Assembly: GCA_015501585.1 (NCBI GenBank)
Contig: JADNRY010000060.1
Span: forward strand, 186,001 to 250,000
Direction: 5' to 3'
Length of the DNA: 64,000 nucleotides
From: Rhodocollybia butyracea
Taxonomy: Eukaryota; Basidiomycota; Agaricomycetes; Agaricales; Omphalotaceae
The notes under the pieces were generated by a model. The model did no database searches. It saw nothing but the letters and a program-made list of their open reading frames with translations, and was not told the origin of the DNA. A program made the translations under genes and the position numbers. This document shows positions 34,265 to 43,652 of this stretch, in pieces; position 1 is the first letter of the stretch; each line of letters opens with the position of its first letter.

Positions 34265-34959
34265 AAGATTGGCATAACATGGCCTTTTTCATTGTGCAGG
34301 ACGATCTAAGGGACTTCAGTTTCCCATCCAAATGGTCAATGGTGCTGCACTCAACATTCATTGTCCAACTACCTCAGCTGTGACACCACTGTTGGGACTA
34401 AGGGATGTTTAAAATGCTTACTATGCCCTTCCTTCTTTCTCCTAGTCAAAGTCAGTTCTGATGTAGATACAAAAAGTCGGCTGCATGCGATGAACTACCA
34501 TGAAAACATGTCACTCTAAACTCAGACACTCTTACACACAAGAGTGTGGACAAAGAGGGAGACAATAAGGGTTAGACTAGATTTTGTGCTCGAAGATGGC
34601 CAGGTTCCTTCCTCGCATTGGGAAAACTGGACCTTAGCTGGGCTGCTCTTACGGGTGCCACCTTCTGTTAAGACAACGGGAGCTTTTTCAAGAAAACAAG
34701 CGAGGTGGAGACAGCGCCGTCATTACCGATCTTACCATTTCTTACTTTTGCCTCAATCTTGAGCATTTTCAACCTGCACCAAGTGGGCAAGGCAAATACT
34801 CTTAGGGTGGAACAACGGTAGAACGGATACTATAAAATTGGTGCAGTAAGTTAACAAAAAAATTGTTTGTGCGAGTAGAATGAAGTAATTGTACAAACCG
34901 TAAAGATACTGATAGAAACACAAGACAAATCGTTCTGGAACAGAGAAAACGGTTTCGCC
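34265..34959. other. intergenic, possible retroelement debris
   Basis: Between the element and the stop of the Ost-alpha gene. A minus-strand ORF at 34131-34361 may be a frame-shifted piece of the RNase H region. Nothing else supported. Confidence 0.35.
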
Positions 34960-37423
34960 TCAAGCCCAAGGATTGCCATCATCTAACTCAGATCGAGGCA
35001 TAGCATACACCGGTGGCGTAGTTGCGCGGGCGACAACAACATCCGAGGTGTCTCCTTCTATCCCAACACCAGTGAGGGTCTCCCTATCTGGGACTTCCGT
35101 TTCCAAATTCACACCCTGGCCGCCTAGCACAACATGCTCGACAGCACTATCAATTGGTTCCCTTTCATCTTCTATCCTTTCAGCAATCTCCTCCCCGGCT
35201 TCTACTCGTTCCTCATCACCGACACCGTCACCCTCCAACTCGAGCTCTCCCCTCTCTTCAGGCCGCCCTAGGTCATCTCGTGCGACAAACCCTCGTCGAT
35301 AGACTTTCCGCAGACTATGGCCTTTCTTGGAGTCATTATTATCTTTGGCTTCAACCACTAAATCGACAGCATCTGGAGGAAGGGGCGGATTGTGGGGTGT
35401 AGAAGAGTTTTTCCTGGATATTGGATCAGGCGGACTTCGCATTGCTTGAGCAGCTCCAGGACTTCCTGCAGGAGTCGACCCAGAGGAGGATGCCCGACCA
35501 GGGGTAGCAGCGCGTTCTACTCGAGCTCTGACATGCGGGGACTGGGAATGAGTCAATTCAGATTTCGAGACTGAAGGGCTTTTCTGATTTGCCCTGTGCT
35601 TTGCCCACTGCATTTTAACCGCTCCAGGGATCTTCCTCTCCTCGGTCTCTAGCTCCATATCAAGAACCCTCTCCTCTCTTTCATTGTCAAAGGGTACTTC
35701 CCTGCTGCTGCCGCCTCGATCATAGGTTGTCCCAACGGCACCATAATTACCGGATGCGTGTCTTTGGTTGATACTAACGAGTCCTTTTGATCCACGGATG
35801 GGAGAGAACCACGCCCCGTGTTCATCCCGTAGTATCCTTTCTTCTTCGTCCCACATTGCGGCTCGTGCAAACTCGGTGCTGGCGTCAATACATGGGTAGT
35901 TGTAATCGCCAAAGAGGTAACGTTTGCAATGTGCATAGAGCTCCTCGTCTTCTTCATTGAGATCACCAAACGGCAGTTCAAAACCCTCCTCCCCGACGCG
36001 TGAAGATGACCATAGATCAACCAGTTCATCTCGTCCATCTACCATATCCGGTGCAAGATGAACCACATCCTCCTCCTCTGCCTGTAATAGAGGAGCATGA
36101 ACGTCTTCACCCTGATCCCTTCCAGCAACCTTTTGTACAGCTCGATTGATGCCTCGTTCGATTTGGCCTGGAGGCTCGGCTGCATTCAAACTTGGCAACC
36201 AATATTTCCCCTTGCCGCCTTTGCTATATCTCAATCCCGCGCGTATTCTTCGTTCTCTCCCGAGACCTTGATGCATGAATCCTTCAGAAGGTTCAAATTC
36301 CCGGTAATCCATCCCCTCTCCACGTAGTGTCGCCTTGGTATCCTCTATCACATCTTTCACACCAAAGGCGTCCCTGAAGGCATAGGAGATTGGCATCCGA
36401 CCAATGTAGGTCTTGTCACGATCGATAAAGTCCGTATGAGAGAACGCAAACATGTGGGCCACAGCGAAGAATGGCATCTCGACGCAAATCAGTGTATCGG
36501 TGAGACCGAGTGAAATACTCTCGGAATCTGTGTAAGGACCTAGATGTTTAATAGCACCTGCGGCGACGATGATAGAGATGGCGATGGATTGCCAGAACGA
36601 GAAGAATAAGATTCCCTTTACACAAAGAAATTTCGGTACGGGACGGAAAGGCTTCAGGTCGTCATTGACACATAACCAGAACATGGCAAGACAGTACAGG
36701 CTGAGACAGATACTGATATTGTAGACGATGCTGACGTAGAGATAACCGGATTTAGCTCGCAAATCACCCTCGTTGAACTTTCCGCAGGCTTTGAGGATCA
36801 TTGTGACAACTGCTAAGATCGGCTTGACCTGCACATACTCTGTAAGATAATAATCAGCCAGGGTTAAGACGAGAAAGGGAAATGCGTACGCACGCAGTAT
36901 GCCTCGTTTCAAAAAGAGGAACGTATATGGGTCGCTGACATCAATTTCTCGTTTAAACAAGTTGATGGGAAATGGTGGATCCTTAGGCGGTCGGCCGTGC
37001 AATAGGATTAACAAGGACCGCTCACCGCCAAGGTAGGACAGTAAAAGGACAAAAAAGCAGTATATAACATACGCCTATAGGATAATTAAAGAAGACACTT
37101 CGACTATCGAACTATGAAACTCACTTCATATATATCTCGGACGGCGTCAATGAAGAATGCAGCTTCAAGCGAGAACAACGAAATGAAGGATGAGATAGCG
37201 TAGATGGGAACCATCACCATAATCCGGACAACCATGCTGAAGCCGAAATCAGTTTCAATCTCTTTTGTAACGTCGAAACTCACCGTTGTAGATATGGTTT
37301 CCTGTAATTCTTGAGTTGAAGAAATATGCCAGTGGCAGAAATCGCTACAGCAAACAGGGTTGAGATACCTGCAAGAGCCAGCACCGCTATGGGAAGCCTT
37401 GATCCTGCGCCGTCTCCCCACAT
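34960..37423 (-). CDS. TMEM184/organic solute transporter alpha-like (DUF300) membrane protein
   Basis: Exons 37284-37423, 37125-37236 and 34960-37074 join in phase to 788 aa. The N-terminal half has about seven hydrophobic helices: IAVLALAGISTLFAVAISAT, MVVRIMVMVPIYAISSFISL, YVIYCFFVLLLSYLG, FPFLVLTLADYYL and others. Family hallmarks include LEAAFFIDAVRDIYEAY, LHGRPP, KACGKFNEGDLRAKSGY and FLCVKGILFFSFWQS. Animal Ost-alpha exports bile acids and steroids; fungal members have no proven substrate. The C-terminal 500 residues are a long disordered Ser/Pro/Glu-rich cytoplasmic tail. The start at 37423 (MWGDGAGSRLPIAVL) is supported by splicing to the second helix. Confidence 0.9.
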
Positions 37424-37917
37424 TGCTCTGTAGTCGAAGTTGAAAGAACAGCAGTAGCGATGACGGTATGCACTTCAGCGGGCCGAAACCTCCTAAACAC
37501 GCTCACGTTTCTCGGCCACAGCTTTGTCTTCTTTTTCGCACATAAAACTTAAAGAAACAACACCTAGGCTATGGGCATGTCTGGTGTCACTGGATAGGTC
37601 AAGAATAATTGAGTCGGGCTGACTACCACAAGTCTCCCCTCAAGCAAGGGAGCTGTGACTTGGCCAGTGTGACCAAGCTTTCAAAGTAGACACGCAAGCT
37701 CAAGTACGCGCTCATCCACTGCCAGTCCCTAGACATCGCGATTCGGCGTGTCAGGTTCGCCTGGCATTGCAAGCTAGCTATTATCTGTAAGGAAATCCAC
37801 CATTATCCGACTGAAACGTCCAGAGTCTTGGGCGCTGAGCGCTGAAGCGTCGCACATATAAAGGGTCTGATACTTTTCTCCTCCCTTCTCACTTGCCTTT
37901 TTTTCATTCTATTTATC
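37424..37917. other. divergent upstream region of the Ost-alpha gene and protease pseudogene
   Basis: Contains a TATA-like ACATATAAAGG at about 37853-37863, roughly 60 bp before the pseudogene's old start codon, which suggests its promoter survives. No other gene seen. Confidence 0.45.
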
Positions 37918-38509
37918 ATGAGATTGCCACATTCTCCAACCGTCTGGTCTCTGCTGTATAGGCTGACATCCTCCACCAATGCCATCTCTTTTGATTTATG
38001 GAAGACCCAATCGTGCCCGTGATACTCTTTCCAAAGGAGACCCCGGATGCGTTTAGAAATGGGAGTGCGTCACTGTTTGACATATCAGACATTGTCAATT
38101 TTGTACTGTCGGCGGTAAAGACACAACTAGTTCGCAAAAGCCACTTGTTCCGGCGAATCAAGGCCAGACTTCCGGAAATAGTACAGGCTCAACTGGCAGC
38201 CTATCCGACGATCTGTCTTGTACCAGTGGAAATGGCAGCACTACGCCGGTTTATCAGAGAACCTGGTTTATTGTCGTGGTCAGTGTCATGGGTGTGATCG
38301 TACTTGTTTCCGTGGCGTTCCTGGTCCTCACTCCTACTCGACGGACTCGACGAAGTAACGTCCGGTCGGAGAGTGCATTCGTTCCACCTATGGGATCGTA
38401 CAAGCCGATTATTATGAAGGATGACGGTCACGGTGCCGAGGTCGGAGCGCCTATCTCTCAGTTCCGTGGGTCTGGCGAAGAGAGTGGATATCTTGACCCT
38501 TACTCATGA
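37918..38509 (+). pseudogene. aspartic protease remnant lacking the catalytic core
   Basis: The 5' third preserves, with shifts of frame, the leader and propeptide of the protease at 25204-27121: NAISFDL matches WAISLDV, and NGSASLFDISDI matches NGSASLVDSHDI. A frame-shifted CTVGGK-like stretch follows where the intact gene has NITLGGQ. The sequence then jumps straight to the C-terminal module: WFIVVVSVMGVIVLVSVAFL (transmembrane), RRTRRSNVR and FVPPMGSYKP, matching WFIGIISVAG, RTRRSNVR and FVPTFGSYQP. Both catalytic loops, about 300 residues, are absent. Several in-frame stops confirm loss of function. A TATA-like site upstream remains. Confidence 0.8.
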
Positions 38510-39062
38510 CAGCACTCATGAACGAGCCCACTGACCGGGGAGCATATCTTCCTATCATACTTATATTTGGACTGTAGATTATTTGCATGCTGCAGTAGCA
38601 AACATTCATTATCTACGTATTTGATAGTATTGCAGTTCCACGAGAAACTAGACCAAGATTATTAAGAATTCTCTGTTGTGGAAATTGGATCGTGGACAGA
38701 CTGGTATGGATCTGATATCGAGCCATCAAGAAGGCAGTCATCCCGACATTCAACCAGTACCGTAGCAAATGGTCCGGGTGATCCCAGGCCACAGTCGCTC
38801 GGTTAAGAATGGACATGATTATCAGCCACGCTATGATCCAAAAGCTCTACCAAAGGCAGAGACCGAGAATTTTTTTTTGAATTTCAGAGGGAAAAATTGT
38901 TCGATGAAAGACACCTAATTGGGGGGTGTCCAGCTGGGCTCACTCCCACAACCAGAATTCGATGCGCGGAAACATAAGGAACGAATGTCAGATAAATGGG
39001 GGGTACACAGTTACTAAATCAGAGAACATGTACAATTACAAAAACAGGTATCCTAGCCTCCA
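38510..39062. other. intergenic, no gene seen
   Basis: Between the protease remnant and the stop of thymidylate synthase. No conserved ORF. Confidence 0.35.
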
Positions 39063-40069
39063 TCAAACGCTCATCTTCATGGCAATTGAAGGATGAGGAT
39101 TATATCCTTCCACTACAAAGTCGTCGTATACAAAATCTTCAATATCATCGATTTCCTCCCTGGCCCATTTCAGCTTGGGAAACACCCTCGGTTCACGCTC
39201 CAGCTGTGTTTTGAGCGCATCTACATGATCGCGGTAGACATGGGCGTCACCGAGCTGGATAATGAGTTCGTGAGCATCTGTACCAGTAACCCGAGCCATC
39301 ATGTGGGTAAGTAGAGCGTAAGACGCGATATTGAACGGGATACCAAGACCTAGGTCAGCAGAACGTTGGTACATAAGACAGGAGAGTTTGGGTTTTTGGG
39401 AAGTGTTGGGAGGAGGAAGGTGTACATAGAATTGACACAGGAGGTGGCAGGGCGGAAGGGCCATGAGGGGGATGTCTGGAACGAATAAGCAAAAGGGAGA
39501 AGAATAAACGCGTTAAGACGCGTACCTTTAGGATTCCATGCGCTCATAATGATTCTGCGATCAGTCGGATTTTCTTTGATCTTTTGTATACACTCCCGAA
39601 GCTGGTCAGCACCTTGTCCAGTGTAGTCTCCGTCGCAGTCTGTGTATTCGGCACCAAAATGTCTCCATTGGAAGCCGTATACAGGCCCAAGATCTCCTTC
39701 GCGTCGATGGCCCAGGCCACGACTCTCCAAGAAGGCCTTAGAGCCATTCCCATCCCAGATTTTGACACCCTTTTTCGTCAAAACTGTGGAATCTGTGCAA
39801 CCGTGGACGAACCAGAGGAGTTCTTCAATGATCCCACGAAGAAAGGTGCGCTTTGTGGTCAGAAGAGGTAGCGTCGAGTCTGAGAGGGAAAATCTGAGAT
39901 TTGGAGGCGCGAAAAGCGAGAGGGTGCCGGTTCCTGTGCGGTCTGGACGAATGTCGCCTGTGGACAAGACGCGTCTGATAAGGCTAAGGTATTGATATTC
40001 ATCGTGTTCTCGATGATCATCGGTCTTTATGTGTCCATTGGCTGGTAAAGACAAGTTACTGGAGTTCAT
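39063..40069 (-). CDS. thymidylate synthase
   Basis: Converts dUMP and methylene-tetrahydrofolate to dTMP and dihydrofolate, the only de novo source of thymidylate. Exons 39526-40069 and 39063-39475 join in phase to 318 aa. Signature blocks: [15 protein letters not shown] (phosphate-binding loop), [54 protein letters not shown] with the catalytic Cys codon at 39447-39449, [20 protein letters not shown] and [16 protein letters not shown]. Full length is as usual for the family. The frame stays open upstream to an ATG at 40186 that would add 39 basic residues. I prefer 40069 because the divergent mago gene starts at 40197. Confidence 0.96.
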
Positions 40070-40196
40070 GGTTGTTTGTTGAGAGGAGTTTGTCACGGTT
40101 CGCGTGACAAGACGTGGAGAGAAGGTGAGTGTGACGTGACGAGCTGACGAAAGCTGCCTGCGGTTTGTTACTTTTTTCCCAACCACATCTTTCTCA
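40070..40196. promoter_or_regulatory. compact bidirectional promoter, thymidylate synthase / mago nashi
   Basis: Only 127 bp separate the two start codons, which point away from each other, so both genes must share this interval for initiation or overlap in their leaders. No clear TATA box was seen. Confidence 0.6.
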
Positions 40197-40962
40197 ATGG
40201 ATAACGACCCTTTTTATCTTCGGTGTGTACAAGTGCTCGGTTGCTGAATCTGAGTTGACGATATAGTCTGCTTATAGATACTAGTATGTGGCCTTCTTAT
40301 AATCTGCTCGACCACTAATGGACTAACGGCGCTCAAAAAAGTACTGGACATTCAGGAAAGCATGGCCATGAGTTCCTCGAATTTGAATACTCTCATGGTC
40401 GTTTGCGATATGCCAACAACTCAAACTATAGGAATGATAGTCTAATTCGCAAAGAGAGTAAGTGCTATCGCTGTACTTTGATATTCTAGTTCTGACATTT
40501 TTGGTCGTCGTCTACAGTGTGGATCAGTCCTCTTGTGATCAAAGAACTCAAGAGAATTATTGAGGCCAGTGAGATTACAAAGTACGTCGCCGAACACCTT
40601 GACTGGGCACTATTAAATTTTCTTCCTTCAGGGAAGACGATACCAACTGGCCCAAGAAAAATATTGTCGGAAAGCAGGAGCTTGAGATTCGGATTGGGAA
40701 TGATCATATTGCGTTCGAGGTATGTGATCTCATTCTTTTCCATCCATGGTTCTGACAGCTTTTGTAGACGGCCAAAATTGGCTCGCTTGTCGACATTCAG
40801 GACAGCGAAGACCCTGAGGGTTTGCGAGTGTTTTATTATCTGATTCAAGATTTGAGAGTGCGATTTTTTTTTGGTGTTTGATGCTCGATGCTCAAAGGTT
40901 CACGTCCACAGTGTCTTGTATTTTCGCTGATATCTCTCCACTTCAAAATCAAGCCCATTTAA
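40197..40962 (+). CDS. MAGO: Mago nashi, exon junction complex subunit, with a 6-nt microexon
   Basis: Forms a heterodimer with Y14/RBM8A in the exon junction complex. Seven exons: 40197-40222, 40278-40283, 40342-40457, 40518-40581, 40632-40719, 40768-40857 and 40912-40962; total 441 nt, 146 aa, the exact length of the human protein. Conserved blocks: [70 protein letters not shown] and the C-terminus HFKIKPI. The second exon is ATACTA only, bounded by CTTATAG and GTATGT; without it the invariant Tyr-Tyr of RYYTGH is lost. Introns are 48-60 nt. Confidence 0.95.
40278..40283 (+). other. 6-nt microexon of mago nashi
   Basis: Upstream exon ends in CG, the microexon is ATACTA and the next exon starts TACTGG. 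Joined they read CGA-TAC-TAT-ACT-GGA, i.e. Arg-Tyr-Tyr-Thr-Gly, as in Mago of other eukaryotes. Flanking signals are strong: acceptor TTATAG before it, donor GTATGT after it, and a CTAAC branch site at 40323-40327 in the downstream intron. Confidence 0.9.
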
Positions 40963-41387
40963 AGCGTACCAGTTTCTTTTCTTTAGCGAGGACTGTGCAA
41001 GACGGAATAGTAGTATCTCGAGCTTCAAGAAAACGCGCGTGGTGGAGATTTTCGTGAGTACTATCGTTCATTCTGGTTTCGTCGTATTGATTCTAGCTTG
41101 CAGGTTGATCCATATCGATATCCATACGTGCCTAGTACCTACATAAGTACACATGTTGCTGTAAATATTATTTAAATAAAATGTGGATGTTGTCAAAGTA
41201 TGATGATGATTTCACGTGCCACGGCAGGCGGCTACTCAAGACTCAAGAGTCAAGACGCTCGCCACTAGTATCAGTACTACTACCAGACTCACCGTACTCC
41301 CCTACTTTTTGAAGGTGGGCCAGAGAGAAAATAATAAAGTCTCGTTCTTAATGCCCAAGGTACACCAGATATCTGACTTTGGATACG
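40963..41387. other. intergenic between mago and PEX19
   Basis: Holds the mago 3' UTR and the PEX19 promoter; no further gene seen. Confidence 0.4.
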
Positions 41388-42645
41388 ATGTCGGCCGCAG
41401 GAACAAGGCCCAATTTGCAGATCGACGCCGATGAAGATTTAGATGAACTTGATGGCAAGTAAAGAAGTCTCCGCGTTTTCTAACTCACAACTTTCTTACT
41501 CTTCAGACGTCTTGTCTGAATTTGCACAAAATACAAAGTCAAAAGGTTCTCAAGGCATACCGCCACTATCCCCGCTAGTCTCTCCTCCTCCTCCTCCGCC
41601 CACAGCAACAACAACGACAACATTTGGCAGGCCACGAACGAATACCCGTGTTGATTCTGCACCAATCTCTGTTCCTGGGAGTGGGATTTTGCCATCTGCG
41701 TCTGCAGAAAATGAAGAGGCTGCACTTTCGGACGAGTTTACGCGTGAATTGGTACGGAATATGCAGGATCTCATGAAGGAACTGGCAGAGGAAGGAAAGG
41801 TTTCGGAGGAGGAAATTGTCGAAAAGGACGATTTGGGAGCACAGACTGAAGAAGAATCGAAGCAAAAGGAATCGGAACGTCTGATGAAAGCCGCTTGGGA
41901 GGCAATGTTGATTGAAGGTATGAATGGAATGACGGAGGATCCAGTTTCGGCGGCTTCGACCTCAAAGGATACCAATGATTTTCAGAGTAAGATCAAGCAG
42001 ACGATGGACAAGCTCAAGAAGAGCGAGGATAACTTGAAAGTAGGAATTGTATACTTTCTCTTCAAGTATTATATAGTGCTAATCTTCGTTTCTTGTCTAG
42101 ACCTCATCGTCGTCTACTGGATCTGGTGGCCCTGAAACACTACAAGGATTACTTGATTCTCTCAAAGACCTTGGCTTAGATGATTTAGGCGGGGAAGGTG
42201 AGGAGGATGAGGCTGAGCTTGCTGGCTTTCTCGAAAATATGATGGGACAGTTGATGGGTAAGGAAGTGTTATATGAGCCGTTGAAGGAATTGAACGATAA
42301 GGTGGATTATTGCTCATGTTTCTGTTCTCTCATCTAACTGTCTACAGTTTCCTGATTACCTCCAAAACCCACCTACGCCGCTTTCTACGGCCGACAAGGA
42401 GCGCTACTCGAAACAGTATGAATATGTACAGCAAATCTTGGCAATATTCGAAGAGCCTGGATACGATGAGAATAATCAAACCACAGGAGCCAAGGTTGCG
42501 GAATTAATGGGAGAGGTGAGTTTGTAGTCTGTGTTCTTTCGTCGCCTGCGCTGATTCCTTCCAGATGCAAAACTATGGTGCCCCACCTGAAAGTATCATG
42601 GGCCCTATGCCTCCTATGCCAGATGGGGGATGCGTTGTTTTGTGA
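41388..42645 (+). CDS. PEX19: PEX19, peroxisomal membrane protein import receptor
   Basis: Cytosolic, prenylated chaperone and receptor for peroxisomal membrane proteins; docks on Pex3. Exons 41388-41454, 41507-42039, 42101-42301, 42348-42515 and 42565-42645 join to 349 aa. The acidic N-terminus (DADEDLDELDDVLSEF) is the Pex3-binding part. The C-terminal cargo-binding domain contains FLENMMGQLMGKEVLYEPLK, FPDYLQ and QQILAIFEEPG. The protein ends GGCVVL, a CaaX box; the final Leu would favour geranylgeranyl over the farnesyl group used by yeast and human Pex19 (inference from known enzyme preference). The first intron (41455-41506) has a GC donor, GCAAGT, and is required for the frame. Confidence 0.95.
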
Positions 42646-42947
42646 ATGTAAGTGGAGTGTATTTCAGCTTGTAGGAAATAATGTACATGGTACTGTTCCC
42701 TGATTCTGTGTATTTATGGTGAAAAGCATACATAGTCTGGGATGCTTTACAAACCGGCCGTTACTTCTTTTGGTTTTTGGTTTGTTTCTCCTTGAAAAGC
42801 ATCATGTATTGGACAGCATAATGGCAGTTTATGACTGACCAAACTCATCAATCCTTTGAAGTCCCATCTGGAGTAATATCAAAGGGATAAGTGTTGGGGA
42901 CTGAGTGAGTGTGCGTATGAGTATGTGCATGAAGTTCGATACGCGGC
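42646..42947. other. intergenic after PEX19
   Basis: 302 bp with the PEX19 3' UTR; no ORF with recognisable features. Confidence 0.35.
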
Positions 42948-43307
42948 TCAGAGACTTCGTGGTGAGGATGAGGTGTAAATGCGTTGACACTCAGTTCCCT
43001 GAATGAAACTTATCAACCCTGGAACGACTCTCCTCATGGGCTCTAACATTCGTTCAATGTTAGAATGGTTGTCTGGGGTAGGGAAATGGACAGCGTGAAT
43101 GCTCAAGAGGCTAGGCAATAGCGTGCTGAACAGTAGTAAACTCACCAAATTGCCTCCGTCCCTCACCAGCAACACATATGTAGTACAACGAAACACACTC
43201 AGCCAGCTCTGTGTTCACTTTGTCAGCCAATTTTTCCCTCAGATTCTCCAGCTTCTTCCCGTCACCAAAAGCCTTAGCGGTAGAAGAGGACTCAAGAGGG
43301 GTGACAG
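42948..43307 (-). pseudogene. 3' part of an unidentified gene, cut by the copia insertion
   Basis: Minus-strand sequence flush against the left LTR reads as coding: TPLESSSTAKAFGDGKKLEN, then LREKLADKVNTELAECVSLY and YICVAGEGRRQF, a GT-AG intron (43073-43145) and DNHSNIERMLEPMRRVVPGL, ending at 42948. The same frame remains open across the TSD into the sequence right of the element (55698-55815), where it hits a stop, so upstream exons, if they exist, must lie further right. I do not recognise the protein. The balanced amino-acid composition and the clean splice junction argue for a real gene; homology would settle it. Confidence 0.4.
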
Positions 43308-43588
43308 TGTTGGAGTATACTCTGTACGTACGAGGTTCAGTACACTTCGCTTTGACATCTCTTTATTGGTATACGCCGCTAGCTTACTATATACTGTACA
43401 GTTGGTACTATACCACGCTAGACGGCGTCTTCGAGCTGTCCTCAGTTGGTTTTCTTTACCCACTGAGGTGAGCTCGTTCTTATTTATTCTGTTCACCTAA
43501 CTTACGATACATTCTAGTTTAATTCGTTTCTACAGGTATTATAATATAGTTGGTTTTCTTTACCCACTGAGTTTAATTCGTTTCTACA
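43308..43588 (+). repeat. 5' LTR of the old copia element
   Basis: 281 bp. Contains the A - intron-like - B - spacer - A - B layout at 43446-43589 described separately. Retains many CpG dinucleotides that the 3' LTR has lost. Confidence 0.93.
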
Positions 43589-43589
43589 G
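43446..43589 (+). other. LTR intron-like unit followed by its own spliced form (element 1)
   Basis: A1 (43446-43467) is followed by a 50-nt segment (43468-43517) that begins GTGAGC, has a CTAAC branch-like site at 43497-43501 and ends TTCTAG. B1 (43518-43535) ends CTACAG. A 14-nt spacer GTATTATAATATAG (43536-43549) follows, then A2 (43550-43571) and B2 (43572-43589) directly joined. A1 equals A2 and B1 equals B2 in sequence, so the second unit is the first with the GT...AG segment precisely removed. The 3' LTR keeps the same layout. Confidence 0.9.
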
Positions 43590-43602
43590 ATTATGAGACT
43601 TG
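43589..43602 (+). other. primer binding site of the old copia element
   Basis: Sequence right after the LTR, GATTATGAGACTTG, is close to GGTTATGAGCCC, the complement of the initiator tRNA-Met anticodon stem-loop. This suggests priming by a half tRNA, as known for Drosophila copia and Ty5. Confidence 0.55.
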
Positions 43603-43652
43603 TTCTCTAACTGAAAGAAAGAAAAGAGAGAACAGCAACGAAAATAACCAAA

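Noticed and set aside
38276..38509. Separate small TM protein gene
   Set aside because: Better explained as the C-terminal part of the protease remnant, given the RTRRSNVR and FVP-GSY-P matches.
40067..40186. Thymidylate synthase start at 40186
   Set aside because: As the main start it would leave 10 bp to the divergent mago start; kept only as a possible alternative.
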